DNA from: Deltaproteobacteria bacterium
GTDB taxonomy: Bacteria; Myxococcota; Myxococcia; Myxococcales; SZAS-1
Reading direction: 5' to 3'
DNA length: 64,000 bases
NCBI GenBank assembly: GCA_018266075.1
Contig: JAFEBB010000003.1
Location: forward strand, 145,741-209,740
This document shows positions 1-11,431 of this stretch, in pieces. Position numbers and translations under genes: made by a program. Within the stretch, counting starts at the first letter, position 1; every line of letters begins with the position of its first letter. Below the pieces are notes generated by a model. It did no database searches. It had not been told where the DNA came from and worked only from the letters and a program-made list of their open reading frames with translations.

Positions 1-177
1 ATCGCCCGCGTCGCCGGCGACCTGGGCATCGACATCCCCGAGGTGCCGCAGGAGAGCGAGCAGCGCACGGCCCGGCCGCCGTCGATTGTGCCCGGGCTCA
101 CACCGGCCGCCCCCGCGCCGCCCACGCCGGTGGACCTGTCGGACATCGACCGGTACCTCGAGAGCCTCTCGAAGTAG
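1..177 (+). CDS. C-terminal end of an unidentified protein (5'-truncated by the window)
   Basis: The frame is open from the first base and ends with TAG at 175-177, giving the last 58 residues of a protein whose start lies outside the window. The visible part has an acidic stretch, then a Pro/Ala-rich linker, and ends with a short helix-like tail (VDLSDIDRYLESLSK). No family is recognisable. Codon use (G/C at wobble positions) matches the neighbouring genes, so it is probably genuinely coding. A hairpin with a T-run follows 18 bp downstream, consistent with the end of a transcription unit. Confidence 0.6.
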   Translation: MARVAGDLGIDIPEVPQESEQRTARPPSIVPGLTPAAPAPPTPVDLSDIDRYLESLSK

Positions 178-194
178 CGAAGGGCTGCTTGCCC

Positions 195-230
195 GGCGTG
201 ATCTGGCCGAATTTCGGCCGGCGCCTTTTT
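195..230 (+). terminator. Candidate intrinsic terminator after the first gene
   Basis: A two-part hairpin pairs GGCG (195-198) with CGCC (222-225) and GGCCG (205-209) with CGGCC (215-219), and is followed at once by five T residues (226-230). The internal bulge makes it weaker than a textbook terminator, but it lies between the end of one gene and the start of tamB. Confidence 0.5.
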
Positions 231-346
231 GGGGGATCCGCCCGGATCTTGCGATGATGCGGGCTGGGCTGCCGGTTGCGCCCAAGTCCTCGTCGGGCGG
301 ATGAATTTTCCCGCTCGCTGGGGGTCCTTATTGCAGGTGGCGGGCG

Positions 347-3300
347 ATGAAGCGCGGGACGCTCATCCGGACGGTCTTTCTCCTGGGCCTGTTGGCCACC
401 GGGCTGGTGCTCCTGCTGCGTTCGGCGTGGACCGGCAAGAAGCTCTGCGGCGAGATCGAGCGGCGCGTGCCCGCGCTCGCGCCCGGCGTGAAGATCCACA
501 TCGACCAGTGCCAGGTGGAGCCGCTCGACCTCGGCGTGGCGCTCTCCGGCGTGCGCGTGGATCTGCCCGACCAGCCCTCGCCGGCCATCGCCGCCGCGGG
601 CGCCGAGGTGCGGCTCTCGCTGCTGCAGGCGCTCTGGGGCACGGTGCGCCTGGATCGCGTGGCGCTCGATCACCCGGTGGTGAACCTCGACCTCTCGCAC
701 CTGCCCGAGGCGCCGCCGCCGCAGAAGAAGAAGTCGAATCGCTGCGACGCGGTGAACGCCCTGCAGCAGGTGGACGTGGCCCGGCTCGCGGTGACCGACG
801 GCGCGGTGCACCTGAATCTTCCTGGCCAGCGCGCGCTGGATCTCGCGGAGCTCAACGTGACCGCGCACACGCGACGGGGCGTGTCGGCGGTGCGCGTGAG
901 CGAGGCGGGCGGCAAGCTCGCCTTCCCGGGCGGCACGCTGCCGCTGGAGAAGCTCAGCATCTCCGCGCAGCTCGACGCGCCCGCGGCGGACCTCGAAGTG
1001 CAGCGCCTCCAGGCCCAGGCCGGTCAGCTCTCGCTGCTCGCGCACGGCTCGGTGCACGACCTCTGCGATCCGGAGCTGAACGTGGAGGCCAACGCGGGCG
1101 TGCCGCTGGATCTCGTCGTTGCGCTGGCGCAGCCCGAGGGCGTGAAGGCCAAGGGCTACGTGACCCTGAACGCGAGCCTGAACGGCAAGCTCGACGCGCC
1201 CAACGCGCACGCCGAAGTCGACGTCACCGACCTCGACGTGAAGATCGGGCCGAACGACGTGAACCCCAAGGACCTGTCGGCGTCGATCGATCTGCACGAC
1301 GACAAGATCGAGATCACCGAGCTGCTCTGGCCCTTCCCCGACGGCTTCGCGCGCGCCGAAGCGACCATCACGCGGAAGGACAACTGGCCGATCGTCGCCA
1401 AGGTCGACGCGGAGAAGGTGCCCTTCGGCGAGCTCATGAACCGCCTGCCGCTCAAGCACACCTGGGTGGACGTGAACGGCGAGGTGCACGTCGCCAGGCT
1501 CACCGGCCACCTGCAGCCCACGCCGGCCTTGAGCGGCGCGGCCAAGGTGGACCTCACCGACTTCCACGTGCGCACCCGCCCCTGGGATTCGCCGGCGCAG
1601 AAGGACGACGAGGTGCTGCAGATCGCGCGCGCCCACCTCGACACCGACGTGGGCATCACCCCCGAGCGCGTGAAGCTCACCCACGCGCGGCTCACGACGG
1701 AGAAGGGCGGCGACGCGAGCGTGGAGGCCACGCTCTACACCGACCCCAAGCGCGGCCTGGATCTCACGGGCACCGTGAACCGCTTCGACCTCTCGGAGTT
1801 CGGACCGATCGTCGGCCTGCCCTGGAGCGGCGTGGGCCAGGCGAACAACGTGCACATCACCGGCGCGTACGGGCAGCAGGTCATCGACGGCCAGGTGAGC
1901 GTCAAAGACTTCTCCTTCACCAGCGTGCACCCCGGCGACATCAGCGGCACCATCCACTTCGACCCGTCGATGGTGCTGCAGGGCTCGAACATGGTGGCCA
2001 CCAAGGGCAAGACCACCTACCGCGCCAAGGGCCTGCTCGACTTCTCCATGAAGGGCGGGCCGTACGCCGCGGGCAACCTGAGCGTCGACAACGGCCGCAT
2101 CGAGGACCTGCTCGAGGTGCTGCACGACGTGCACTGGTCGTTCGAGATGTTCCACGAGCTCACGACGGGATCGGTGAGCGGAACGATCGCTTTGCAGAAG
2201 GGCCCGGTGCTCGCGCCCACGAGCGACATCCGCCTGCAGTTGCGCAACGTGGTCACCTACGACCGGCCGCTCGGCGACGCCGACTTCCGCATGCTCACCG
2301 ACAACGGCGAGACGCTCACCGTGCCCGAGTTCACCTTCCGCGGCGGCGCGGGCGTCTTCACCGTGAGCGGCTGGCAGCAGGTGGGCGGCAAGCTCGACTT
2401 CCACGTGAAGGCCGACGGCGTCCCGCTGAAGGTGGCGGCCTCGCCCGAGCTCGACGATTGGGAGATGACGGGCACGCTCTCCGGCGAAGCGACGATCGGC
2501 GGCACGCAGCAGCAGGTGGCCATCAAGGGCGAGGTCTTCGGCCAGGACCTGACCATGTTCGGCCTGCCGCTCGGGCAGGGCCACGTGCAGATCCAGGGCA
2601 TCGGCGACTCCATGCAGATCACCGGGCCGGTGGGTGACGACGTCACGCTCTGGAGCCGCATGCGCTGGGAGGACGACTTCCCGGTGCAGGCCAAGCTCAC
2701 CTTCGAAGTGACCGACCTCTACAAGTACGTGCCCACGCGCACGGAGTGGAACGACGTCTCCGGCAGCATGCAGGGCACGCTCACGCTCAGCGGCAACATG
2801 AAGGGCGACACGGGCTACCAGGGCACGTACCTGTTCCCCAAGGTGCTCTTCACCAAGGGCGACTACACCGAGGAGAACACCGACCCGGTGCGCCTCGACT
2901 TCGACGGCGATCGCTTCGAGCTCAAGTCATTCTCCTTCCGCGGCCACGGGCCGGGCGGCGCGGTGGCCACGGCGAACGACTTCTCCATCACCGGCACGCG
3001 CATCGGCGAGGAGCGCGCGCTCGACCTGCGCGTGAAGGGCTCGCTGGACGCCAAGCTCTTCGAGACCCTCACGCCGAAGATCGATGCGTCGAGCGGCCAC
3101 GTGGACGTCGCCGCGCACGTGACCGGCACCCAGAGCGATCCGGAGTTCTCGGGCAGCCTCATGCTCTCCAACGGCATGCTCAAGCTGCACGAGCAGCCGG
3201 TCGCACTCTCGGAGATGCAGGGCCGGCTCCAGTTCAACCAGAACGCGGTCGAGGTGAACGAGCTGCGCGGCATCTTGAACCGCGGCGAGGTGGAGCTCAC

Positions 3301-4378
3301 CGGCACCGTGCCGCTGAGCCACTTCCGGCCCGCGAGCTACGACCTGCACCTCAAGCTCGACGAGACCAAGTGGAAGCTGAGCAGCTTCCCCGACATCACG
3401 CTCTCGGCGCACCTGCAGCTCACCGGCAAGGCCTCGGATCCGTTCTTGAGCGGCGAGCTCGACGTGGATCGCTTCGTGTACGCCGAGGATTTGACGCCGC
3501 AGTCGGTGATCGCCAATGCCACCAAGGCCAAGGTGGACAAGGCGTCGTTCACCGACCGCGCCAAGGTGGTGAACTTCGACGACATCCAGGTGAAGCTCGA
3601 CCCGGACAACGTGCGCGTGAAGAACAACCTCATGGACGCGCACCTGCGCGACAACGACCTGGTGCTCCGCGGCGACGATGCGCACCCGATCCTGCGCGGC
3701 AGCATCGAGGCCTGGCAGGGCACGGGCGCCAACAAGCCGCGCGCCTTCTACAACGGCAACGAGTTCAGCATCTCCGATCTTCGCGTGAGCTTCTCCGACA
3801 CCGAGCGCATCACGCCGTACTTCGACCTCAGCGCCGACACCATCGTGCGCGACTACCGCATCCACCTGCACGCCTTCGGCACGCCCGACGACTTCGCCAA
3901 CGACCACGACGGCAACCACGTGGTGCCCGACAGCACGCCGCCCTTGAACAAGGCCGACATCATCACCTTGCTCACCTACGGCTTCACCTCACAGGACCGC
4001 ACCGCCGCGGGCGGCAGCGGCGCCACCGCCCTGGGCGCCGACATCATCGGCAAGATCACCGGCGTGAACGACACCGTCACCCGCTTCATCCCGCGGAACA
4101 ACATCCTCAAGGAGCCGAGCGTGCGGCTCACGAGCATGTACTCGCAGGCGTTGGGCTCCATGCAGCCCACCGTCGAGGTGGACGGCAAGCTCTTCATCGA
4201 CCAGCTCCACCTGAGGCTTCAGGAGCCGGTGAACACCGGCGGCCGCGGCATGCGCATGCAGGGCGAGTACAAGATCGACGACTCCAAATCGATCCAGGCC
4301 CAGATCGACCGCGACAACTCCGATTACAACTTCCCCGACTTCGGCGTGGACGTGAAGCTGCGCTGGGAGATGAAATAG
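347..4378 (+). CDS. tamB: TamB-type inner-membrane translocation/assembly protein (DUF490)
   Basis: 1343 residues. An N-terminal uncleaved anchor (about residues 7-25) is followed by a very long periplasmic region of repeating beta-strands, typical of the AsmA/TamB bridge-like lipid-transport superfamily. The C-terminal roughly 350 residues fit the TamB (DUF490) domain, ending in beta-strands rich in alternating charged residues (GVDVKLRWEMK). TamB proteins span the periplasm and work with the Omp85 protein TamA in outer-membrane assembly and phospholipid transport. The tamA-like gene begins 7 bp downstream, so the pair is almost certainly one operon. ATG at 347 is preceded by AGGTGG. Length is close to that of E. 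coli TamB (about 1260). Family assignment is firm; the cargo is not visible. Confidence 0.9.
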   Translation: MKRGTLIRTVFLLGLLATGLVLLLRSAWTGKKLCGEIERRVPALAPGVKIHIDQCQVEPLDLGVALSGVRVDLPDQPSPAIAAAGAEVRLSLLQALWGTVRLDRVALDHPVVNLDLSHLPEAPPPQKKKSNRCDAVNALQQVDVARLAVTDGAVHLNLPGQRALDLAELNVTAHTRRGVSAVRVSEAGGKLAFPGGTLPLEKLSISAQLDAPAADLEVQRLQAQAGQLSLLAHGSVHDLCDPELNVEANAGVPLDLVVALAQPEGVKAKGYVTLNASLNGKLDAPNAHAEVDVTDLDVKIGPNDVNPKDLSASIDLHDDKIEITELLWPFPDGFARAEATITRKDNWPIVAKVDAEKVPFGELMNRLPLKHTWVDVNGEVHVARLTGHLQPTPALSGAAKVDLTDFHVRTRPWDSPAQKDDEVLQIARAHLDTDVGITPERVKLTHARLTTEKGGDASVEATLYTDPKRGLDLTGTVNRFDLSEFGPIVGLPWSGVGQANNVHITGAYGQQVIDGQVSVKDFSFTSVHPGDISGTIHFDPSMVLQGSNMVATKGKTTYRAKGLLDFSMKGGPYAAGNLSVDNGRIEDLLEVLHDVHWSFEMFHELTTGSVSGTIALQKGPVLAPTSDIRLQLRNVVTYDRPLGDADFRMLTDNGETLTVPEFTFRGGAGVFTVSGWQQVGGKLDFHVKADGVPLKVAASPELDDWEMTGTLSGEATIGGTQQQVAIKGEVFGQDLTMFGLPLGQGHVQIQGIGDSMQITGPVGDDVTLWSRMRWEDDFPVQAKLTFEVTDLYKYVPTRTEWNDVSGSMQGTLTLSGNMKGDTGYQGTYLFPKVLFTKGDYTEENTDPVRLDFDGDRFELKSFSFRGHGPGGAVATANDFSITGTRIGEERALDLRVKGSLDAKLFETLTPKIDASSGHVDVAAHVTGTQSDPEFSGSLMLSNGMLKLHEQPVALSEMQGRLQFNQNAVEVNELRGILNRGEVELTGTVPLSHFRPASYDLHLKLDETKWKLSSFPDITLSAHLQLTGKASDPFLSGELDVDRFVYAEDLTPQSVIANATKAKVDKASFTDRAKVVNFDDIQVKLDPDNVRVKNNLMDAHLRDNDLVLRGDDAHPILRGSIEAWQGTGANKPRAFYNGNEFSISDLRVSFSDTERITPYFDLSADTIVRDYRIHLHAFGTPDDFANDHDGNHVVPDSTPPLNKADIITLLTYGFTSQDRTAAGGSGATALGADIIGKITGVNDTVTRFIPRNNILKEPSVRLTSMYSQALGSMQPTVEVDGKLFIDQLHLRLQEPVNTGGRGMRMQGEYKIDDSKSIQAQIDRDNSDYNFPDFGVDVKLRWEMK

Positions 4379-4385
4379 CCCCCGA

Positions 4386-7300
4386 ATGACGCGCGGGCGC
4401 TTCGCCATCACGCTTTGCCTGGTGCTCGCCTCCGGCGTGGCCCGCGCCGACCCCGACGGCGGCGCCGGCGACGAGGGCGAGAGCGCTCCGCCCATCTCGC
4501 TCAGCACCGGCCAGCTCACGGTCACCGAGGTGCAGGTTCACCTGCCTTCGCGCATCAGCACCCTGCAGCAGGTGATGGCCCGGGGCATGGTGGGCGTGAA
4601 GGCGGGCGACGTGCTCTCGCGCGATGCCGTGCGCGACACCATCGATCGCTTGATGGCCACCGGCGAGTACGCCGACGTGATCGTCTACCAGGAGCCGCGG
4701 CCCGGAGGCGTGGCCCTGCGCTTCGAGCTGGTGCCGCAGAAGAAGCTGGTGGCCTTCAGCTTCCTGGGCGCAAATCCGGAAAGGCGCGCGAGCCTGAACG
4801 CGGTCGCGCTCCAGGCGCTGGGCGAGCTCGCCGGCCGCCGCGACGTGAGCCTGCCCACGCCCTTCTTCCCCGAGCAGCTCGAGCGGCTGCGCTCGGCCGT
4901 GGCCCGCGAGTACCAGGACCGCGGCTACCAGAACGCGCATGTGAGCGTCCGTGCCGAGGACGAGAACGACACCGACGTCACCGTGAACTTCAACATCGAC
5001 GAGGGCAGTCCCACGCGCATCGCGGGCATCAGCGTCGCCGGCGAGCCGCGCCTCGCGCCCGAGGAGCTGCAGGCCGCGCTGAATCTGAAGCTGGGCGACG
5101 TGCTCGATCGCGACGCGGTGGAGGCGGGCGTGAAGAAGCTCCGCGAGGCCTACCAGAAACAACACTTCTACCGCGCCCAGGTGGGCCAGTGGGTGGCCAC
5201 GCAGGTCCGCGGAGGCGACGAGGCGCTGTTGCAGCTCCCGGTGGAGGCCGGCCCGGAGATCCGCTTCCACTTCCACGGCAACACGCACTTCGACGACCGG
5301 GTGCTGGTGGCCCGCCTCGGCTTCTCGGCCGAAGAGACGCTCGACGACACCGAAGAAGAGCGCATGGCCAACCGCGTGCGCGACTTCTACGTGCTCAGCG
5401 GCTTCCTCGACGCGCAGGTGCAGCCCGAAGAGGTCTGGAGCCCGGACCGCTCGAAGATGGTGCTCATCTTCGACGTGGACGAGGGCGAGCCGCTCATCGT
5501 GGAGCGCGTGCAGTTCGTAGGGAACGCGCACTTCAGCAACAACTTCCTCGTGGACCGCGTGCACGAGAGCCTGCGCGAGGCCGTGCCGGGCCCGGACGAT
5601 CAAGGCGCGCCGTCGCTGGAGGAGGGCGAGCTCGCGCTCACGCCCAGCGAGCCGCGCAGCGGCGCTCTGGCCTACCGCGCGGATCCGGACACCGTGTTCG
5701 CCGAGGGCCCGTACAAAGACGCGCTCGGCCGCATCGTGGACCTCTACAAGGCCGACGGCTTCACCCAGGTCCGCGTGGACCTGCCCAGCATCGACATCGA
5801 CGAGCGCACGCGCAAAGCGGTGGTCACGGTGCCCGTTACCGAGGGCCCGCGCACGGTGGTCGCGCACATCACCCTCGACGCGCCGGACGCCGGGCTCGAC
5901 ACGCACGAGCTGCTCTCGAACGCGCCGCTCAAGGTGGGCGGGCCGTACAACTCGGCGGACGAGGAGAACACGCGCCTGGTGATCGCCCACCAGCTCCAGT
6001 CGCAGGGCTACCTCTTCGCCAAGGTGAAGACGGAGCCGCCGCGCGGCAGCGCCGATCGCACCGCGGTGGACGTGGGCTTCAAGGTGGATCCGCTCGGGCC
6101 GCTGGTGCACGTGCGCTCGGTGATCATCCGCGGCAACGAGAATACCCGCGAGGGCGTGATCCGCGCGGGCATCGCGCTCAAGCCGGGCGATCTCTTCGAC
6201 CAGTCGAAGGTGGATGAGTCGGAGCGCAACCTGGGCGCGCTGGGCGTCTTCACGCGCGTGGAGGTGCACGCGCTGGATCCGGATCACCCCGAGGCCGAGA
6301 AGGACCTCGTGGTCGACGTGGACGAGCGGCCGCGCACGGAGATCGTGGTCGCGCCCGGCGGATCGCTCGTCGACGGTCCGCGGCTCGGCCTGGAGATCGA
6401 TCGCTACAACGTGGGAGGCCTCGGCCTCGACGCCACGCTGCAGGCCAAGGTGAACTACTTCCAGCTCAGCTACCCGGTGATCAGCGGGCTCGTCCCCACC
6501 AACCCCAACGACATCCCGGATCCCACGCAGCGCCTCTTGGCGAAGTGGGGCGGCCACGTCGACCTGGGCCTGCGCGATCCGCGCGTCTTCCTCTTCCAGC
6601 CCGCGCAGGTGGCGGCGCACCTCGATCTGCTCGCCGAAGAGATCAACCGTCCGGCATACCGGTACAACCGCGAGGCGGCGCTGCTCGGCTTCGACTGGCA
6701 GGTCAATCGCTGGCTGAGCGTGAACCTGCTCAACACGGTGGAGAGCTTCTCCGTGTACCACCAGCAGCTCGGGCCCGAGGTGATCAGCAACCTCAACTCG
6801 AACGACCTGAAGATCTTCTTCATCCAGGACGGCACCACCCAGCTCTTCAGCGTGCTCCCCGGCTTCACCGTCGACTTCCGCGACAACGCCGCCAACCCGC
6901 ACTTCGGCTTCTTCTTCACCGCCAACGCGGAGGTCGCACACAGCCTGTTCGCGGATCCGGATCCGAACTGCGACCCCACCCAGCCCAGCGCGAAGTGCCG
7001 CATCTCGTACATCAAGCCCTCGGCCACGGCGACGGTGTACCTGCCCATGGGCCGCCGCGCGACGCTGGCGCTCTCGGCGCGCCTGGGGCGCATCTACCAG
7101 CTCGGCAACGCGGCCGGCGTCCAGCAGGACATCCCCGCGCCCAAGCGGTTCTTCCTCGGCGGCCCCACCACGCTGCGCGGCTACCCGGTGGACGGCCTCA
7201 CGCCGGCCGATGAGCGCCAGGCCTTCGAGAACGACGTCACCAACTGCCGCCGCCTGGTGTCGCCGCATGGCTGCGCCGAGGACGCCGTGATCATCAACCA

Positions 7301-7598
7301 GGGCTCGCTGTTGCCGAGCCAGGGCGGTCAGGCGTTCGTGCTCTACAAGGTCGAGCTGCGCTTCCCCATCAGCGGGAGCATCGAGGGCGCCATCTTCGCC
7401 GACGCGGGCAACCTCTGGTTCGATCCCGCGAACGCGTCGCTGGTGAATCTACAGCTCACGCCGGGCGTGGGCCTGCGCTACGGCACGCCCGTGGGCCCGC
7501 TCGCGCTCGATGTGGCCATGAACCCGTTCCCCGACGAGAAGCTGAACGAGACGGTCTTCAGCACCAGCTACGTGCAGTTCTCGATCGGGTTGTTCTGA
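4386..7598 (+). CDS. tamA: Omp85-family outer-membrane protein, TamA-like, with about seven POTRA domains
   Basis: 1070 residues with a signal peptide ending near GVARA (residue 21). I can segment the periplasmic part (about residues 40-660) into seven POTRA-like units, several starting with a V-x-G-N/E strand (FHGNTHF, FVGNAHF, IRGNENT). The last roughly 400 residues are an Omp85 barrel carrying the conserved loop-6 motif in FLGGPTTLRGYPVDG and a DAGN-x-W strand near the end. Omp85 proteins insert or assist outer-membrane proteins. E. coli TamA has three POTRAs and BamA five, so this protein is larger than either; the adjacent tamB is the reason for calling it TamA-like rather than BamA. It converges on the dehydrogenase gene with only 4 bp between stop codons. 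Confidence 0.88.
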   Translation: MTRGRFAITLCLVLASGVARADPDGGAGDEGESAPPISLSTGQLTVTEVQVHLPSRISTLQQVMARGMVGVKAGDVLSRDAVRDTIDRLMATGEYADVIVYQEPRPGGVALRFELVPQKKLVAFSFLGANPERRASLNAVALQALGELAGRRDVSLPTPFFPEQLERLRSAVAREYQDRGYQNAHVSVRAEDENDTDVTVNFNIDEGSPTRIAGISVAGEPRLAPEELQAALNLKLGDVLDRDAVEAGVKKLREAYQKQHFYRAQVGQWVATQVRGGDEALLQLPVEAGPEIRFHFHGNTHFDDRVLVARLGFSAEETLDDTEEERMANRVRDFYVLSGFLDAQVQPEEVWSPDRSKMVLIFDVDEGEPLIVERVQFVGNAHFSNNFLVDRVHESLREAVPGPDDQGAPSLEEGELALTPSEPRSGALAYRADPDTVFAEGPYKDALGRIVDLYKADGFTQVRVDLPSIDIDERTRKAVVTVPVTEGPRTVVAHITLDAPDAGLDTHELLSNAPLKVGGPYNSADEENTRLVIAHQLQSQGYLFAKVKTEPPRGSADRTAVDVGFKVDPLGPLVHVRSVIIRGNENTREGVIRAGIALKPGDLFDQSKVDESERNLGALGVFTRVEVHALDPDHPEAEKDLVVDVDERPRTEIVVAPGGSLVDGPRLGLEIDRYNVGGLGLDATLQAKVNYFQLSYPVISGLVPTNPNDIPDPTQRLLAKWGGHVDLGLRDPRVFLFQPAQVAAHLDLLAEEINRPAYRYNREAALLGFDWQVNRWLSVNLLNTVESFSVYHQQLGPEVISNLNSNDLKIFFIQDGTTQLFSVLPGFTVDFRDNAANPHFGFFFTANAEVAHSLFADPDPNCDPTQPSAKCRISYIKPSATATVYLPMGRRATLALSARLGRIYQLGNAAGVQQDIPAPKRFFLGGPTTLRGYPVDGLTPADERQAFENDVTNCRRLVSPHGCAEDAVIINQGSLLPSQGGQAFVLYKVELRFPISGSIEGAIFADAGNLWFDPANASLVNLQLTPGVGLRYGTPVGPLALDVAMNPFPDEKLNETVFSTSYVQFSIGLF

Positions 7599-7602
7599 CG
7601 CT

Positions 7603-8739
<1,137 letters not shown>

Positions 8740-8915
8740 GGGGGTCTCCTCGCGCGGTCGGTAACACGCGCAACGGGGCGAAGCAACGCCGGAGCCGGCA
8801 AGCGAGCGAGCGAACCGCACGTCCAGTCCGGGCGCGAAAATTGACGCCCACAGGCCGGAATAGGACGATAGTGCTCTCTTCCTCTCCTCAGGCCGATCCG
8901 GAATCGAGGGTGTTC

Positions 8916-11306
8916 ATGCGTCGCATCGTGGGACTCGGTGTTGCGCTCGCGGCGTTGGTGGCCGTCGGGTGTTCGTCGAAGCCAAGCAAGTTTGATCAGA
9001 GCGCCACCGGCGGAAACGCTGCGGGTAATGGCGCCGGCACAGGCACGACCTCCGCGGGAGGATCTTCGGGATCGAGCGGGTCGAGCGGGACGACCGGCGC
9101 CGTCGATGCGGGCCCGTGCGCGGATCCGAACGCGACCCTCTCCGTGATCGCCGCACCCACCACGCTCGCCAATCCCGGCGGCTCCCTCCCGAGCTCGGGC
9201 AACTTCTCGGTGATCGCCAAGGACGGCGCGGGCAACCCGCTTTCGGACTGCAGCGTGGCCTTCCGGGAGTCCCCCGCTGACACCAGCACGCTCATCGTGG
9301 CCGCCACTCCCGACGTCGCCACCGACGGCGCCGGCACCGCGACCACGGTGCTCAACTCGACCCAGAACGTGGGTACCGCTCACGTGACCGCCACCATGGG
9401 AACGGCGACCACCTCCATCACCATCCAGGTCGGTCCTCAAGGCGATGGCGGCAACCAGTCGGGCTGCAGCGGCGACCTCAGCACGGCCACCCTCGCCGTG
9501 TTCAGCATGAACCCCAACAGCCTCGGCGTTCAGGGCGGGACTCTGCCCACTTCGGCCAATCTTCAGATGATCGCCAAGTACGCCAACGGCGCTGCTGCCA
9601 CCGGCTGCACGGTGACGTTTGCTGAGCAGTCCGGAGAGTCGCTGGTCGCGATCAACCCTGGCAGCGCCGCCGTCGACGGCTCCGGTCTGGCGGCCACCGC
9701 GATCACCAGCGGCCAGAGCGCGGGCACCGCGCACATCGTGGCCACCCTGGGCGGCACGATCACCACGGTGGTGCCGATCACCATCGGCACTGGCTCGGGC
9801 GTGGACGCAGGCCCGCCCACCCCCAACGCCATCCAGTTCGTTGCCGAGACGCCGAACAGCCCGCCCATCCTCGGCATCGCCGGCTCGGGTATCAATGAGC
9901 AGGGCTCGATGACGTTCAAGGTCACGGACCAGACCGGCCTGGCGATTCAGGGCGTCACCGTGGCGTTTGGTCAGCTCACCTCGACGCAATTCGTGACGAT
10001 CACCACGCCCACTGGCGCGACCGACAACTCCGGTCAGGTCACGGTCTCCTTCCACAGCGGAAGCACGGTGGGGATTGCGGACATCTCGGCGACGGTGCTG
10101 GACGTCAATGGCAATCCGACGACGGTGGTGGCGAGCCAGCAGATTCCGGTGCGCGGTGCGCGTCCGTCGGCGAGCGGCTTCTCCTTCCAGTGCTCGAAGG
10201 ACAACCTGCCCGTCTACACCACCACGGCGAAGCTCGAGACCGTGATTTGCCACATTCGCCTCTCGGATCGCTTCGGCAACCGTGTGGGCATTCCCACCCC
10301 GGTCACGTTCCACACCGAGGCCGGCGCGATCTCGGCCAGCGTGCTCACGGCGCAGTTCGACTCCACCAACCCCTCCACGGAAGGTACCGCGGACGTCACC
10401 TTCACCTCGGACGTGGTGAACGGATTCTCCCCCGCAGACGTCGCCCCCGTTCCGGGCGAGCCGTCGTACACGAAGAACGGCGCCGTTCTGAATCCGCGTG
10501 ATCAGCTCGTGACCATCATCGCCATCACCCAGGGTGAAGAGGCGTTCAACGACTCGAACGGCAACAACATCTTCGAGCCTCAACTCGGCGAGACGTTCGT
10601 TGACATGGGCGACCCGTTCATCGACGCCAACGATGACAACCTCTATGACGCCGTTTCCACGGGTGGGGCTCCCGAGCAGCGGTTCTGCGGCAGTCAGAAC
10701 GTGCCTGGGGGCCTCGACGGCGGTGCCTGCCCCGGCGCGAGCTACAGCTACGGCAACGGCGTCTGGGACCAGAACGGCACCATCTGGACCTCGACGCACC
10801 TGGTGTTCACGGGTTTAGCGACCGCCTCCAACACCGATCCCTTCGGTGTCACGGACCTCGCGAACTGCATCCCCTACGGCGGCGGGTCGGAGACCATTGG
10901 CATCTATGCCTACGACCAATGGCTCAATCTGCCCGCGTCGGGCACCACGTACATCGCTGGGCTGCTCGGTTCCCCTTCCAACGTTGCGATTCAGCCGGCT
11001 CTGATCAGCAATCAGGACAGCCTGGGTACCATCGGCCTCGGCTACAAGCAGGTGGCGGCGTCGGACGGAGGTTCGTGCAACACGAGCAACGGCTCGGCCT
11101 GCGTGGTGAACACCTATTTCACGGGCTTCTCGCGCGACAGCGTCGGGACGCTCACCTTCACCAACAGCAATTCGGCACCGGATGGCGGTGGCACCTGCGC
11201 GCAGAATGCTCAGGCGCTCAACGCGCAGGTCACGGCCACCACGCCGAATTCGGGTACCGGTGCCGCGCTGACCACGAACTTCCAGGCGGGCTCCTTCCTG
11301 CACTAG
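8916..11306 (+). CDS. Secreted lipoprotein with bacterial Ig-like (Big_1/invasin-type) repeats
   Basis: 796 residues from ATG at 8916 (GAGGG upstream; the open frame extends 75 bp further but the signal peptide starts here). A lipobox (LVAVGC) marks a lipid-anchored protein, followed by a Gly/Ser/Thr linker. At least three Ig-like units follow, about residues 70-170, 185-290 and 300-410. Each contains the Big_1-type pattern of a variable-domain strand ending in DG(A/S)G and a final G-TAHV/ITAT-like strand. The C-terminal half has an Asp/Asn-rich segment (about 545-590, FNDSNGNNIFEPQ) suggesting calcium binding. Such proteins are extracellular stalks or adhesins; the binding partner is unknown. 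A strong terminator follows. Confidence 0.75.
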   Translation: MRRIVGLGVALAALVAVGCSSKPSKFDQSATGGNAAGNGAGTGTTSAGGSSGSSGSSGTTGAVDAGPCADPNATLSVIAAPTTLANPGGSLPSSGNFSVIAKDGAGNPLSDCSVAFRESPADTSTLIVAATPDVATDGAGTATTVLNSTQNVGTAHVTATMGTATTSITIQVGPQGDGGNQSGCSGDLSTATLAVFSMNPNSLGVQGGTLPTSANLQMIAKYANGAAATGCTVTFAEQSGESLVAINPGSAAVDGSGLAATAITSGQSAGTAHIVATLGGTITTVVPITIGTGSGVDAGPPTPNAIQFVAETPNSPPILGIAGSGINEQGSMTFKVTDQTGLAIQGVTVAFGQLTSTQFVTITTPTGATDNSGQVTVSFHSGSTVGIADISATVLDVNGNPTTVVASQQIPVRGARPSASGFSFQCSKDNLPVYTTTAKLETVICHIRLSDRFGNRVGIPTPVTFHTEAGAISASVLTAQFDSTNPSTEGTADVTFTSDVVNGFSPADVAPVPGEPSYTKNGAVLNPRDQLVTIIAITQGEEAFNDSNGNNIFEPQLGETFVDMGDPFIDANDDNLYDAVSTGGAPEQRFCGSQNVPGGLDGGACPGASYSYGNGVWDQNGTIWTSTHLVFTGLATASNTDPFGVTDLANCIPYGGGSETIGIYAYDQWLNLPASGTTYIAGLLGSPSNVAIQPALISNQDSLGTIGLGYKQVAASDGGSCNTSNGSACVVNTYFTGFSRDSVGTLTFTNSNSAPDGGGTCAQNAQALNAQVTATTPNSGTGAALTTNFQAGSFLH

Positions 11307-11327
11307 AAAGTCGCGTACGTGAGCCGA

Positions 11328-11370
11328 ACGCCCGCCCCGACCTCGCGTCGCGGCGGGCGTTTCGTTTCTA
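11328..11370 (+). terminator. Intrinsic terminator after the Ig-like lipoprotein
   Basis: Perfect 9-bp stem ACGCCCGCC (11328-11336) with GGCGGGCGT (11352-11360), a 15-nt loop, then the T-rich run TTCGTTTC. It lies 21 bp after the lipoprotein stop codon. Confidence 0.75.
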
Positions 11371-11431
11371 CGAGAGGGCAGCCATGGCCCCAGTTTCCCC
11401 CTCCGCGCCGCTCTGCTAAACAGCGCGCACC

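Noticed and set aside
98..2584. 828-residue open frame opposite tamB
   Set aside because: It is a GC-skew shadow: composition is dominated by Arg, His, Ala, Gly and Val, with no domain, and tamB on the other strand is convincing.
4194..7268. 1024-residue open frame opposite tamA
   Set aside because: Low-complexity Arg/His/Val-rich sequence antisense to a clear Omp85 protein.
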